64,000 nucleotides of DNA from CAZGVV01 sp964529155. GTDB lineage: Bacteria > Pseudomonadota > Alphaproteobacteria > Rickettsiales > SXRF01. A program made the translations under genes and the position numbers. Numbering within the stretch: the stretch's first letter is position 1; every line of letters begins with the position of its first letter. Shown one piece after another: positions 1-9,476 of this stretch. A model generated the notes under the pieces. The model made no database searches and was not told the DNA's origin. It saw only the letters and a program-made list of their open reading frames with translations. The DNA is taken from contig CAZGVV010000001.1 of the NCBI GenBank assembly GCA_964529155.1, forward strand, positions 1-64,000, written 5' to 3'.

Positions 1-95
1 CTGAGACACGCAACAGTTGAGCGCAGAAGCCCTTGCGTAGCACGGGTGTTGATGCTACCCATTGCTTAACGAAATTCACCATTAGGAGTATAATC

Positions 96-1130
96 ATGGA
101 TAAGCAGAAAGCCTTGGAAACCGCCCTCAGCCAAATTGAAAAAACATTTGGTAAAGGCGCCATTATGAAGTTGGGTAATCAGGAAGCAATGGCGGTGGAA
201 GCGATCTCTACGGGTAGCTTGAGCTTGGATTTGGCGCTTGGCGTGGGCGGCGTGCCCAAAGGCCGCATCATTGAAATTTATGGGCCGGAATCTTCGGGTA
301 AAACGACATTGACGCTGCACATTGTAGCGGAAGCGCAGAAAAAAGGTGGCGTATGTGCATTCGTAGACGCGGAGCATGCGCTTGATCCCGTATATGCGCG
401 TAAGCTGGGTGTAAATATTGATGAATTACTCATTTCGCAACCGGATACGGGTGAGCAGGCGTTGGAAATCACCGATACGTTGGTGCGCTCTGGTGCGATT
501 GACGTGATCGTGGTGGATTCCGTGGCGGCATTAGTGCCAAAAGCAGAGTTGGAAGGCGAAATGGGCGATTCACACATGGGCTTGCAGGCCCGCTTGATGA
601 GCCAGGCATTACGCAAACTAACCGGTTCAATCAGCCGCACGAATTGCACGGTAATTTTTATCAACCAAATCCGTCAGAAAATTGGCGTGATGTTCGGTAA
701 TCCGGAAACCACCACCGGCGGTAACGCACTGAAATTCTATGCATCTGTGCGCCTGGATATTCGTCGCATCGGTGCGATTAAGGATAAGGAAGAAGTGGTA
801 GGGAATGCGACCCGCGTGAAAGTGGTAAAAAATAAAGTCGCGCCGCCATTCCGCATCGTTGAATTTGAAATCATGTATGGTGAAGGCATTTCCAAAAACG
901 GTGAGTTGATTGATTTGGGCGTGAAGGCCGGAATCGTGGAAAAAAGCGGTTCCTGGTTCTCGTATGATTCCCAGCGCATCGGCCAGGGCAAAGAAAACGC
1001 CAAGCAATACTTGAAAGACAACCCAAAAGTCGCCGAAGCCATCGAGAAAAAAATCCGTGACAATGCGGCGGGCTTAAGCGAAGCGCTGAAGGGTGAGCCT
1101 TCGGAATTCGTGGAAGACGCGGTGGCGTAA
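96..1130 (+). CDS. recA: Recombinase RecA
   Basis: RecA binds single-stranded DNA as an ATP-dependent filament, carries out strand exchange in recombinational repair and stimulates LexA self-cleavage. The 344-residue product has the usual length. The N-terminus [24 protein letters not shown] is typical of RecA (shown here only as the family start), followed by the Walker A stretch [11 protein letters not shown] and a Walker B-like [11 protein letters not shown] chose the ATG at 96 because AGGAG at 84-88 sits 7 bases upstream; a longer frame from 33 has an N-terminus unlike RecA. The gene stands alone ahead of an asparaginase-like gene 72 bases downstream. I see no alphaproteobacterial LexA-type GTTC-N7-GTTC site in the short upstream segment, so SOS control is not supported here. 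Confidence 0.98.
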   Translation: MDKQKALETALSQIEKTFGKGAIMKLGNQEAMAVEAISTGSLSLDLALGVGGVPKGRIIEIYGPESSGKTTLTLHIVAEAQKKGGVCAFVDAEHALDPVYARKLGVNIDELLISQPDTGEQALEITDTLVRSGAIDVIVVDSVAALVPKAELEGEMGDSHMGLQARLMSQALRKLTGSISRTNCTVIFINQIRQKIGVMFGNPETTTGGNALKFYASVRLDIRRIGAIKDKEEVVGNATRVKVVKNKVAPPFRIVEFEIMYGEGISKNGELIDLGVKAGIVEKSGSWFSYDSQRIGQGKENAKQYLKDNPKVAEAIEKKIRDNAAGLSEALKGEPSEFVEDAVA

Positions 1131-1202
1131 GGGATTAATTCTTATAGGTATTGGGATACGGTGGTTACTAGATAAAAAGTATAAAGTAACCACCAAAAAC
1201 AT

Positions 1203-2042
1203 ATGCCAACTCTCCTCATTCACGGCGGTGCTATTGATCATGCTAATGCGGCGGAAATTGCGGCATGGCGGCCTTCTATTGAGCATATTCTTTCCACCGT
1301 ATTCGCGACACTTACGAACGGTGCACCGGCGTTGGATGCAGTGCAGCAGGCGGTGCGGATGTTGGAAGATAGTGGCTTGTATAACGCCGGAAAAGGCTCA
1401 ACCCGCACACGCAATGGTCTGGTGGAAACCGATGCGGCTATTATGAATGGTGCGGATGAGCGCGCAGGGGCGGTGATGGGGATGACGCGGCTGAAAAATT
1501 CCATCACGGCCGCACGCATGGTGATGGAAAAAACACCGCATGTGGCATTGTGCGGGCCAGAAGCGCAGGCGCAGCTTATTGCAATGGGATGTGAGGCGGT
1601 TGAACCTTCCGCCTATTTTCAAGAATTTAAACCTCCGTCTGACTCCGGTACCGTGGGTGCTGTGGCGTTGGATGCGCAGGGACATGTGGCGGCGGCTACG
1701 TCTACTGGAGGAATTAAAGACAAGCTCTCGGGCCGGGTGGGGGACAGCCCGATTATCGGCGCGGGGTGTTATGCCAACGCCGATATTGCTGTTTCCTGCA
1801 CAGGTCAGGGTGAATATTTCATTCGCGCAGTGGCGGGATACCGCTTGGCAATGTGGGCGCAGGCGCGTGCGCTCGGCGTTGCGGCAGAGGATGTGCTTCA
1901 GCATGTTAAAAAACTCGGTGGGCACGGCGGATTAATTGCCATCAACCGTGCGGGTGAAGTGGCGATGCCATTTACTACGGCGGGAATGATTCGCGGCGTG
2001 GCAACGGAAAAAGGAATTCAGGTAGGAATTCTGAAAGAATAA
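1203..2042 (+). CDS. Isoaspartyl peptidase / L-asparaginase (Ntn-hydrolase, plant type)
   Basis: A 279-residue member of the IaaA/plant-type asparaginase family, which hydrolyses isoaspartyl dipeptides and asparagine after autoproteolysis into two subunits. The catalytic threonine is seen as Thr150 in SGTVGAVALD, followed by the family stretch ATSTGG and then GRVGDSPIIGAG. Early motifs IHGGA and NAGKGST also fit. The product is slightly shorter than the E. coli enzyme (about 320). No strong ribosome site precedes the ATG at 1203. It follows recA in the same direction and converges with the next gene, whose stop abuts its own (2042/2043). Substrate preference cannot be read from sequence. Confidence 0.93.
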   Translation: MPTLLIHGGAIDHANAAEIAAWRPSIEHILSTVFATLTNGAPALDAVQQAVRMLEDSGLYNAGKGSTRTRNGLVETDAAIMNGADERAGAVMGMTRLKNSITAARMVMEKTPHVALCGPEAQAQLIAMGCEAVEPSAYFQEFKPPSDSGTVGAVALDAQGHVAAATSTGGIKDKLSGRVGDSPIIGAGCYANADIAVSCTGQGEYFIRAVAGYRLAMWAQARALGVAAEDVLQHVKKLGGHGGLIAINRAGEVAMPFTTAGMIRGVATEKGIQVGILKE

Positions 2043-2549
2043 TTATTGCAGCGCCAATTGTTGCGCATTAGTTTGTGCGCGCTCAGCCATCGCTGCTTCC
2101 CAGGTTTTTCCGTCTTTGCGGCAGGGGGTGGGATGTTCCATTTCTATATTCTGCTCAATTGCAGGCGCAGTTAGTGCGGTTTCCTGCTGGCGCTGTTTAC
2201 TTAGGCATTCAGCATTTTTCTTGGCGAGCCATTCGTCTTGAATATATTTCAGTTCAGTCCATTCATGCTGGGCCACATACATAGCTGCAATACCTACTGC
2301 CATGAGCGAGCCCATGACTAAGCCGGTTTCTAAGCCAAATGTTTCTGCACCGCTACCACTCAGTTTTGCCTGAGTGCCAAATGTTTGGACTAAAATGTCT
2401 GTAGTCTTGGCCAAAATACCGAAAAATGCAGCGCTACCTATGGCGCTCAGGAAGGAGCCCGTGAACATGTGCCACACGCTCTCCTTACGGTATTTTTTTG
2501 CCGCAGGATCTTCCTGGGCTTTGCGTGCTTTGCTTTCTTCGTCGGCCAT
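2043..2549 (-). CDS. Small two-helix membrane protein, unknown function
   Basis: I do not recognise this 168-residue protein. It starts with a charged, probably cytoplasmic tail of about 25 residues, has two hydrophobic segments (roughly residues 30-50 and 75-92, rich in Gly/Ala/Phe), then a charged, Gln/Glu-rich tail of about 75 residues that may be helical. There is no signal peptidase site. It is convergent with the asparaginase gene (adjacent stop codons) and divergent from alaS. A sequence TTTCTCCTATA just before the start on the plus strand reads as AGGAG on its own strand, supporting this ATG. It could be a small membrane anchor; no function is claimed. Confidence 0.75.
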   Translation of the reverse strand: MADEESKARKAQEDPAAKKYRKESVWHMFTGSFLSAIGSAAFFGILAKTTDILVQTFGTQAKLSGSGAETFGLETGLVMGSLMAVGIAAMYVAQHEWTELKYIQDEWLAKKNAECLSKQRQQETALTAPAIEQNIEMEHPTPCRKDGKTWEAAMAERAQTNAQQLALQ

Positions 2550-2595
2550 GGCTATACTTTTTCTCCTATATTAAATATAGTGTAAGTAATTGTAA

Positions 2596-2624
2596 TTGAA
2601 TGTGACAATTGTGTGAAATATAAT
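2596..2624 (+). promoter_or_regulatory. Candidate sigma70-type promoter of alaS
   Basis: TTGAAT at 2596-2601 and a perfect TATAAT at 2619-2624 are separated by exactly 17 bases, in an AT-rich stretch 32 bases ahead of the alaS ATG. The match is by eye. Confidence 0.6.
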
Positions 2625-2655
2625 ATACATATAATTTTATAGAAATCAACAGGTT

Positions 2656-5265
2656 ATGAATAATTCCACTTCCGCCGTACGTGCTGCTTTTCTCGATTTC
2701 TTCGCAAAACATGGCCATGAGGTGCTGCCCTCGGCTCCGCTCATCCCCAAAGATGACCCGACGTTGATGTTCGTGGCGGCCGGTATGGTGCCGTTTAAAA
2801 ACATTTTTACCGGGGCGGAAAAGACCGCGATTAAGCGTGCTGCGACGTCGCAAAAATGCGTCCGGGCCGGGGGGAAACATAATGATTTGGACAATGTGGG
2901 TTACACGGCGCGCCACCACACGTTTTTTGAAATGCTGGGGAATTTTTCCTTTGGTGATTATTTCAAAGAGCAGGCGATTGAGCTGGCGTGGGAGTTGATT
3001 ACTAAAACCTATGGCGTGGATGCCGGACGGCTATGCGTCACCGTGTATCATGATGATGACGTGGCGTGGAATATCTGGAAAAAACTGACTGGCTTCCCGG
3101 ACCATAAAATCATCCGCATTGCCACCAGCGATAATTTCTGGGCGATGGGGGACACGGGGCCGTGTGGTCCGTGTTCGGAAATTTTTTATGACCATGGTGA
3201 GCACGTTGCGGGCGGTCCTCCCGGATCACCGGAGGCGGATGGCGACCGGTTCGTGGAAATCTGGAATTTAGTGTTCATGCAATTCGACCAACAGGCCGAC
3301 GGCACACGCAAAAACTTACCAAAGCCTTCGATTGATACGGGTATGGGGTTGGAGCGCATCAGCGCGGTGTTGCAAGGCGTGCATGATAATTATGATATTG
3401 ATTTATTTAAGGCGTTGATTAATGCATCCAGATTGCGATCTGGTAATGAAAAAGGAAATGATGTTGCGCATCGTGTAATAGCCGATCATTTGCGAGCATC
3501 TTGTTTTCTTATAGCAGATGGGGTCACACCTTCAAATGAAGGACGTGGCTACGTATTACGTCGTATTATGCGCCGAGCCATGCGCTATGCGCATCAGATA
3601 GGTAGTCGAGGTCAATTGATGCATATGCTCGTGGAGCCATTAGTACAACTTATGGGAGATGCATATCCTGAATTAAAGCGTGCACAAGCTACTATTACAG
3701 AAACACTGCGCGCAGAAGACGAACGCTTTCAGCAAACGTTGGGGCGTGGGCTGAAATTGCTCGAAGAAGAATCGGCTCATTTGAGCAAGGGCGGCACATT
3801 GCCGGGCGAAGTGGCGTTCAAATTATATGACACCTACGGATTCCCGCTGGATCTTACGCAGGATATTTTGCGTGGCCGGGGTATGAACGTGGATTTAGCC
3901 GCTTTTGATGCCAGTATGGACCAGCAACGCGAGCGTGCGCGTGATGCATGGAGCGGTTCAGGTGACAAGGCGGTGGGCAATGTGTGGTTCGCGCTGAAAG
4001 AAAAAATCGGTGCGATACCATTTGTCGGATATGAGAAAGACGCGACTGATGCCACCGTGCGTGCCTTGCTGAAAAACGGGGAAGAGGCGGCGCGGGGTGA
4101 AGCGGGCGATGAAGTGTTCGTGGTGCTGGACCACACGCCGTTTTATGGTGAATCCGGCGGGCAGGTAGGGGATAGTGGTGAATTGCGCGGTATTGGCGCA
4201 GTGCTGGATACGCAAAAACCGTTGGAAGATTTTTTTGTTCATAAAGTAAAGCTCAGCGCGCCGCTTGCGGTGGGGGATAAGGTAAAGGCGGTTATCGACA
4301 CGAAACGCCGGGACGCTATCCGCGCCAATCACTCTGCCACGCATTTGCTGCATAAGGCATTGCGCGATCAATTAGGTGATCATGTTACGCAAAAAGGCTC
4401 GCTTGTGGCACCGGACCGGTTGCGGTTTGATTACAGCCACGGCAAGGCGCTAACACCGCAGGAAATGGCGGCAGTGGAGGCCGAAGTAAATGCGATCATC
4501 TGGCGCAACACGCCGGTGGAATGTAAGCTCATGAAACCGGAAGAAGCCATTAAAGCCGGGGCGATGGCATTGTTCGGTGAAAAATATGGCAGCGAAGTAC
4601 GCGTGCTTAGCATGGGACTGCGTGACGATACGCATTATTCCACTGAGCTATGCGGCGGCACGCACGTACATGCTACCGGCGATATTGGTTTGTTTAAAAT
4701 TCTCTCTGATAGCGCGGTGGCCGCAGGAATTCGCCGTATTGAAGCCGTGACGCGGGCCGGGGCATTTGCCTATCTTTCGCAGCAGGAATCATTGTTGCAC
4801 TCTCTGGCAGGTAGCTTGAAAGCAACGCCGGATGCGGTGGCGGAGCGCGTGACAAAATTGCAGGACGAGAACAAAAAACTTAGCCGCGAACTGGCTGAGG
4901 CTAAGAAGCAAGCGGCCTTAGGCGGTGGTGGCAGTGCTGAAGTGATGGCAGAAACGATCGGGAGTATACGTTTCATCGGTAAAACATTTGAAGGGCTTGA
5001 CCCCAAAGAACTGCGCGGCATTGCCGAGGGATACCGCAAGCAAGCTGATGTGGTGGCGATTGGCACGAATATGGACGGCAAAGCCTCGGTAGTGGTTGCT
5101 GTTGGCGATGCTGCAAAAGCCCATAGCGCGGTTAGTTTTGTGCAAGCTGCGGTGAATATTCTGGGTGGAAAAGGCGGTGGCGGCAGGCCGGAAATGGCGC
5201 AAGGCGGGGGTCCAGACGCGGAAAAATTGCCGGAGGCGATTGCGGCCGTGCGGGGGATGCTGTGA
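2656..5265 (+). CDS. alaS: Alanyl-tRNA synthetase
   Basis: Charges tRNA-Ala and edits mischarged Ser/Gly. The 869-residue product is full length. The class II catalytic core is N-terminal ([37 protein letters not shown]). The editing domain carries [13 protein letters not shown] and the zinc-binding CGGTHV motif. A coiled coil and a C-terminal DHHA1-like part with [16 protein letters not shown] follow. Within the tRNA-recognition part, bases about 3420-3720 use AT-rich codons (aga, cga, ata, tta, gta) while the flanks prefer gcg, ggc and ccg; this may be a recombination patch. No strong ribosome site is seen, but the N-terminus matches the family. Confidence 0.98.
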   Translation: MNNSTSAVRAAFLDFFAKHGHEVLPSAPLIPKDDPTLMFVAAGMVPFKNIFTGAEKTAIKRAATSQKCVRAGGKHNDLDNVGYTARHHTFFEMLGNFSFGDYFKEQAIELAWELITKTYGVDAGRLCVTVYHDDDVAWNIWKKLTGFPDHKIIRIATSDNFWAMGDTGPCGPCSEIFYDHGEHVAGGPPGSPEADGDRFVEIWNLVFMQFDQQADGTRKNLPKPSIDTGMGLERISAVLQGVHDNYDIDLFKALINASRLRSGNEKGNDVAHRVIADHLRASCFLIADGVTPSNEGRGYVLRRIMRRAMRYAHQIGSRGQLMHMLVEPLVQLMGDAYPELKRAQATITETLRAEDERFQQTLGRGLKLLEEESAHLSKGGTLPGEVAFKLYDTYGFPLDLTQDILRGRGMNVDLAAFDASMDQQRERARDAWSGSGDKAVGNVWFALKEKIGAIPFVGYEKDATDATVRALLKNGEEAARGEAGDEVFVVLDHTPFYGESGGQVGDSGELRGIGAVLDTQKPLEDFFVHKVKLSAPLAVGDKVKAVIDTKRRDAIRANHSATHLLHKALRDQLGDHVTQKGSLVAPDRLRFDYSHGKALTPQEMAAVEAEVNAIIWRNTPVECKLMKPEEAIKAGAMALFGEKYGSEVRVLSMGLRDDTHYSTELCGGTHVHATGDIGLFKILSDSAVAAGIRRIEAVTRAGAFAYLSQQESLLHSLAGSLKATPDAVAERVTKLQDENKKLSRELAEAKKQAALGGGGSAEVMAETIGSIRFIGKTFEGLDPKELRGIAEGYRKQADVVAIGTNMDGKASVVVAVGDAAKAHSAVSFVQAAVNILGGKGGGGRPEMAQGGGPDAEKLPEAIAAVRGML

Positions 5266-5341
5266 TTTCGATGTTTTTTAATAATAAGTGTTAAAAATAC
5301 GGAGGGTGGGTTACAAGCACCCACGTATACAAGAGACGCAT

Positions 5342-5638
5342 ATGGAGGAAAAAATTGAAACATCTGATCCAGTACACACGGGAAAACTTCTCTCGCAGGC
5401 GCGAGACAAACTTAAGATATCCCAACAACAATACTTAAATCATTTTCTGCATGGTGAGGGAATGTTTCCTCGTGTGCACCTAGCAGATTTATGTCGTGAA
5501 TTGCGGTTAGATCCAATGGAATTTCATGAGTTTTGTGAATGCATTAAAAATTTCAATGCAAATTATAAGCCGGGTAGCTTAATGCAGATAAATACATCCC
5601 AGCCTTCATTGTTTGGCGGTCCCGGCAAAAGCCGATAA
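5342..5638 (+). CDS. Small orphan protein with possible beta-clamp-binding tail
   Basis: I do not recognise this 98-residue protein. It is predicted soluble, with no signal peptide. Residues about 10-30 and 45-75 look helical (LLSQARDKLKISQQQYLNH, then LADLCRELRLDPMEFHEF), which could be a small helix-turn-helix-like fold, but no family is claimed. The C-terminus contains QPSLF followed by GGPGKSR. QxxLF-type pentapeptides are the known beta sliding-clamp binding motif at the ends of DNA polymerases and repair proteins, so clamp interaction is a testable inference. An upstream in-frame start at 5288 is possible, but its extra 18 residues look non-coding and overlap a short hairpin (5306-5324). 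It is convergent with icd, with stops 6 bases apart. Confidence 0.65.
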   Translation: MEEKIETSDPVHTGKLLSQARDKLKISQQQYLNHFLHGEGMFPRVHLADLCRELRLDPMEFHEFCECIKNFNANYKPGSLMQINTSQPSLFGGPGKSR

Positions 5639-5644
5639 GGTATG

Positions 5645-7147
5645 CTACTCCCCCTGACCCATGGAAAATCCCGCCACTCCATCAAAGGTGTAAAGGGTCT
5701 GTGTTTGGGTGATGTCTATTTGTTTGCTGGTGATGCGGGCGAGGAGTTCGATGATGTCTTCATGCGTACCGCTTTCTGCCGAGCGGAAGCGGGCGCAATA
5801 TTGGTCTGTGAGATGAGCAGTGGAGCCGCTGGCTTCCGGCCAGACTTTCAGGCCTTTATTGGAGATGGTATGCAAGGTAAGGGCACCGCCGATTTTTTGT
5901 AGAATAGTGCCAAGCTCTGTTGAGTTGCGCGGCCAATCAATAAATATATCCACCCCTACTAATTCTTTTTGTGGAATATGGGCGTTGATGGTTTTGAGGT
6001 GTGAAGTAGGCGCGGTTGGGTGGAATTCGGCGATGGGGAAATTATAAGGATTCAGGCCAAGCCGTGTGACAATGGCTTCCGCAAATTCTGTGGTGCCGAT
6101 TTTTTGGCGGCTTTGGTGGCCGTGGATATCCGGCGTATGGATGCCATCTTCCAGGGTTTTGAGCCATGCGTTTTGCACCAGACCTGCGGCTTCGGTTTGG
6201 CCGATATGTACTAGCATCATCACGGCGGATTGTAACAGCCCGGAAGGATTAGCGATATTTTTTCCGGCAATATCCGGGGCAGAGCCGTGAATAGCTTCGA
6301 ACATGGCGAAGTCCTCGCCGATATTAGCGCTACCGGCCAAGCCAACCGAGCCGGACACTTCAGCGGCAATATCGGAGATGATGTCGCCGTATAAATTCAA
6401 CGTGACGATCACATCAAATGCCTGCGGTTGCGCCGCAATGCGGGCGGCTCCTATATCAATGATGTAGGTTTCTTTCTGTAAATGCGGGTATTCCTGGCCT
6501 ATCTCGTTGAACAACTGGTGGAACATGCCATCGGCAAGTTTCATGATGTTGTCTTTGACCATGCAGGTAACTTTTTTGCGGTTATTACGCATAGCGTAAT
6601 CAAAGGCGTAGCGAATGATACGCTCGCTGCCGCTACGGGTGAGTATTTTTAGGCATTGAAAACCATCTGCGCTTCCACGGTGTTCAATACCGGCGTATAA
6701 ATCCTCTTCGTTTTCGCGCACAATCACCAGGTCCATCTCGGGATGCATGGTGCGAACAAACGGAGCGTAGGAAGCGACTGGGCGTACGTTGGCGTAGAGC
6801 CCAAGGGTTTTGCGCAAGGTGACGTTGTCGATGCCGAAGGAGGCTTCGGTGGTGGTCANNNNNNNNNNGAGGCCAAGCGTCTTGCGCAGCGTGACGTTCA
6901 GGCTTTTATAGCCGCCGCCTTGTGGGGTCGTGATAGGGGCTTTGAGGAGTGTGCGGGTGCGGCGCAGCGACTCCCAGGCGGAGGGTAAAATGCCTGATGT
7001 GGCACCCTGGTTATAGATGCGTTCGCCTATTTCGATGGTTTCAATTTCTAAATTCGCGCCGGCTTCGCGCAAGATGTGCAGCGTTGCATCCATGATTTCC
7101 GGGCCGATGCCGTCGCCGAAGGCAACCGTGATGGGGGTGGCTGGCAT
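5645..7147 (-). CDS. icd: Isocitrate dehydrogenase, Rickettsia-type long form (interrupted by assembly gap)
   Basis: Oxidative decarboxylation of isocitrate to 2-oxoglutarate in the TCA cycle. The N-terminus (ITVAFGDGIGPEIMD), GGGYKSLNVTLRKTLGL, RENEEDLYAGIE, the cofactor region NLYGDIISD and a C-terminal extension with KELVGVDIFID and SKGLKVWPE match the roughly 480-residue Rickettsia-type enzyme as I recall it. Ten Ns at 6859-6868 interrupt it. The motif NVTLRKTLGL occurs on both sides of the gap with different bases, so about 24 extra residues are an artefact of joining two overlapping, slightly divergent contigs. AGGAG lies 8 bases before the ATG. 2-Oxoglutarate made here also feeds glutamate synthase at the end of this window. 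Confidence 0.93.
   Translation of the reverse strand: MPATPITVAFGDGIGPEIMDATLHILREAGANLEIETIEIGERIYNQGATSGILPSAWESLRRTRTLLKAPITTPQGGGYKSLNVTLRKTLGLXXXXTTTEASFGIDNVTLRKTLGLYANVRPVASYAPFVRTMHPEMDLVIVRENEEDLYAGIEHRGSADGFQCLKILTRSGSERIIRYAFDYAMRNNRKKVTCMVKDNIMKLADGMFHQLFNEIGQEYPHLQKETYIIDIGAARIAAQPQAFDVIVTLNLYGDIISDIAAEVSGSVGLAGSANIGEDFAMFEAIHGSAPDIAGKNIANPSGLLQSAVMMLVHIGQTEAAGLVQNAWLKTLEDGIHTPDIHGHQSRQKIGTTEFAEAIVTRLGLNPYNFPIAEFHPTAPTSHLKTINAHIPQKELVGVDIFIDWPRNSTELGTILQKIGGALTLHTISNKGLKVWPEASGSTAHLTDQYCARFRSAESGTHEDIIELLARITSKQIDITQTQTLYTFDGVAGFSMGQGE
6859..6868. other. Assembly gap (10 N) in icd with duplicated flanks
   Basis: Ten Ns. The flanks encode the same peptide NVTLRKTLGL twice with several nucleotide differences, indicating failed merging of overlapping contigs from two variants rather than missing sequence. 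Confidence 0.9.
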
Positions 7148-7409
7148 GAATTGCGCTCCTGATAAGCATGAGAAGAAAGTGCGCCTATAGAATGGGATTG
7201 TGCGTTGTGTGTCAATACAGGAATGACATTATTTTTGTTAATCTTCATAGTGATAACTCTGCCATAAAATAAATAATGTTTCACTCTCCTGTCCAAAATA
7301 TGCGCGATTATTTTAGGAATTACGCTGCGATGATTTCACATTAAGAGCTTGCGATTTGCTAGTAACGGTGTATTTTCCCGGTCCCTATGTGATAGCTAGC
7401 TATCACCCG

Positions 7410-7486
7410 GGGCGGCTAGCTCAGTTGGTTAGAGCGCTGCCTTCACACGGCAGAGGTCACAGGTTCGAGTCCTGTGCCGCCCACCA
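7410..7486 (+). tRNA. tRNA-Val (anticodon CAC)
   Basis: A complete 77-base cloverleaf including encoded CCA. The acceptor stem pairs GGGCGGC (7410-7416) with GCCGCCC (7476-7482), the D arm reads GCTCAGTTGGTTAGAGC, the anticodon stem CTGCC/GGCAG encloses loop TTCACAC with anticodon CAC (reads GUG, Val), and the T arm contains GGTTCGAGTCC. It is the probable attachment site of the decayed element that follows: integrase remnants begin about 165 bases downstream. Confidence 0.97.
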
Positions 7487-7502
7487 TTTCTAGGTTCGGC
7501 GA

Positions 7503-7573
7503 TGTCCGGTAGAGTCCAAAAATCTTGGATAATCAACAGAAAATAATGGATTTCCTGTCCTGGACTGTCCGGT
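7503..7573. repeat. Repeated TGTCC/GGACT half-sites next to tRNA-Val
   Basis: TGTCCGGT occurs at 7503-7510 and again at 7566-7573; a further TGTCC is at 7556-7560, and AGTCC (7513-7517) is the inverse of GGACT (7562-7566). Clusters of short direct and inverted repeats beside a tRNA 3' end resemble integrase arm sites, but this is a weak pattern. Confidence 0.35.
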
Positions 7574-7649
7574 TGGGTATGTTGACATCCCCCCATAAGT
7601 GGGGGTGCAGATGATGGACCAAGCCAGCCGCCAATAGGATTTATACCCC

Positions 7650-7808
7650 CATGCCATTGCTCACGCTGAGCGAGATAAGGTCCGAGCCGCGTATAACCAC
7701 GCACAGTACCTGCCGGAGCGGAAAAAGATGATGGTATGGTGGGCGGAGTATTTGGAAGTCGCCGCCAGTGATAAAATCATTCCCTTCAAGCAAAACACAC
7801 CAGCTTAG
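7650..7808 (+). pseudogene. C-terminal remnant of a P4-family tyrosine integrase
   Basis: An open frame without a start codon reads HAIAHAERDKVRAAYN, then YLPERKKMMVWWAEYLE and ends at TAG (7806-7808). Alpha-helical ends of this form (AYNRAEYLEERR.MMQWWADYLD in family members) are characteristic of P4-type phage integrases that insert into tRNA genes. Only about 52 residues remain; the catalytic RHRHY region is absent from this fragment and I find no continuation upstream, so it is a relic. Its position and direction behind tRNA-Val fit an element that once integrated there. Bases 7809-8022 after it show nothing I can identify. Confidence 0.75.
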
Positions 7809-8022
7809 CCTTTCGCCAGTTCTTCCACCGGCTAAACAGCCTCTTTTCCAATATAGGAGTTTCGTCTAATGCCCTGCGCTTAGAGTTGGAGGGTAAGCAT
7901 TTGATAAGTATTAATCTAAGTTTCTGCAAAAAACGAAAGTTCAATTTCATTGAATTGTAACAATTCACTTTAAAATCATAGGTTATACTTAGAAAGCAAC
8001 TCGTTTTCGGATCAATTATTCT

Positions 8023-9294
8023 ATGGATGTACCACCGCTTCTATCATTCAAGGTCGGCGCGCATGAGGTAAGAGTTGAACCTGCCGACCGGGACCACCTG
8101 GAAATCGAGATTTCATTTACCGGAAAGGCGCGTCAGGAAAACCTCTGCCAATCCATTGCCGACAAGTTAGAAACGATTTTCAGAACCCGTTTGGAGCGGG
8201 CTGATATTAGTGTTGAGGAAGCAAGGACCAATTCGACGGATAGATGGCTTGAGCGCACCCTGCCGATAGCTTACGCTTATAGCGATGGTAACGACGATAA
8301 TTGCATGGAAGCGATGGGAACGGTTTTCCTAGAAGTGAAAAAGGGGCTGCGTATCAGAAAGGACCGGGTGGAGCTCGAGAATATAGACAAGCTGCATGAA
8401 CGAGCGGCTTCTGGCGAATTCGATACAACGGAAACTGACTTTACAAAAATCCGTGGCCGATACGACGTGGAAGAAGATTCTGCTACGGATCAACGTCCTT
8501 TCGCACAACAGGTGAAGGATATTGTTGAGGATGTTTGCCGGTATCACTCCGAACGCCCACTGATTCCAAAAACGGTTATTCTTCATCTCGCACAGCAGTT
8601 GCCGATACAGCTTGTACAGCACAGCGTATCTCAAGAATCCAGTAGCGTGGATGAACAGCTAGCGGACATAGTCCGCCGAGTTTATACGAATTTGCCCGAA
8701 GCATATTTCACCAGATTCAATCTCCCGCAAGAAACAAAAAAAAGCGCTATCAAGTATTACAAAGAGGTCGCGGCGGATGATGTTGTTGCCGCTCTTGTTG
8801 AGGGGCTTTCACCGCTTTTCTCGGAATGGCAGGCGCGTGTAGCTACAACACAAGAAATATCTATTCCCAAACGGACCCCGCCTACCGAAACAGCGGTGAC
8901 TTCCTACGTTAAGCCGGAACCCATCCGGCTATCGACATCCAATATGGAGATTGCAGTGAGAAAGGGACTTTATGAAGCTGCCCTGCATGAGGAAGCCCTT
9001 AAGGAGCTTGCCCCTCTTATCGCGCAAAGTATTCACGTAACAAACAGCAATGTGAATGGAAAACCTCCCGCGGGTCATGCCGGACATTGTTGGGTTAATA
9101 ATTTCAAAAATAACCACGGCGCTGAGTCAGCGGAAATCAGTCTAACCGACCTTCAATTCCGCGCGGCGATTCGCCAGGCGGTAATCGACAAGGAGGTTGA
9201 TAAGGAAAGCATCGACCGCATCGAAGAACAGGTTATGGCCGCTATCGGCCAACATAAAAAGTCAACCGAAGCCAGCCGGAAGGGGGCTGGTTAG
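8023..9294 (+). CDS. Orphan 423-residue protein in the tRNA-Val island
   Basis: I do not recognise this protein. It is predicted soluble, with no signal peptide or membrane helix. The first 100 residues alternate beta-like and helical stretches (SFKVGAHEVRVEPADRDHLEIEISF), a middle segment of about 130 residues looks helical, a Pro/Thr-rich linker lies near residues 285-305, and the tail is helical and charged. No catalytic motif is visible. The frame is intact over 1272 bases, unlike both integrase remnants that flank it (7650-7808 and 9477-10019), so it may still be selected as cargo. Upstream sequence is AT-rich with no clear ribosome site. A role in defence or in the element's own life cycle is possible but unsupported. 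Confidence 0.75.
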   Translation: MDVPPLLSFKVGAHEVRVEPADRDHLEIEISFTGKARQENLCQSIADKLETIFRTRLERADISVEEARTNSTDRWLERTLPIAYAYSDGNDDNCMEAMGTVFLEVKKGLRIRKDRVELENIDKLHERAASGEFDTTETDFTKIRGRYDVEEDSATDQRPFAQQVKDIVEDVCRYHSERPLIPKTVILHLAQQLPIQLVQHSVSQESSSVDEQLADIVRRVYTNLPEAYFTRFNLPQETKKSAIKYYKEVAADDVVAALVEGLSPLFSEWQARVATTQEISIPKRTPPTETAVTSYVKPEPIRLSTSNMEIAVRKGLYEAALHEEALKELAPLIAQSIHVTNSNVNGKPPAGHAGHCWVNNFKNNHGAESAEISLTDLQFRAAIRQAVIDKEVDKESIDRIEEQVMAAIGQHKKSTEASRKGAG

Positions 9295-9476
9295 CGGGGT
9301 AGCATATATTGAGGGGGCACCTCTATTCCCGAACTAGCATAAGGTATGAACGAAAACACCATCCTTTATGCGCTTTTCCACCGGATGCTGCTTATCCATA
9401 TATTCGCCAATGATTCCTAGTAATAGATACCGCCGATGCTGGCGCGAATGATGACTTGAAAGATGAGTGACATACT

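Noticed and set aside
33..95. N-terminal extension of RecA from an upstream in-frame start
   Set aside because: The extra residues are unlike RecA, and a ribosome site is correctly placed before the ATG at 96.
1..95. LexA/SOS box before recA
   Set aside because: No GTTC-N7-GTTC or CTG-N10-CAG-like site could be identified in the short upstream sequence.
6780..6915. In-frame duplication inside isocitrate dehydrogenase as a real insertion
   Set aside because: The repeat coincides exactly with an N gap, which points to assembly, not biology.
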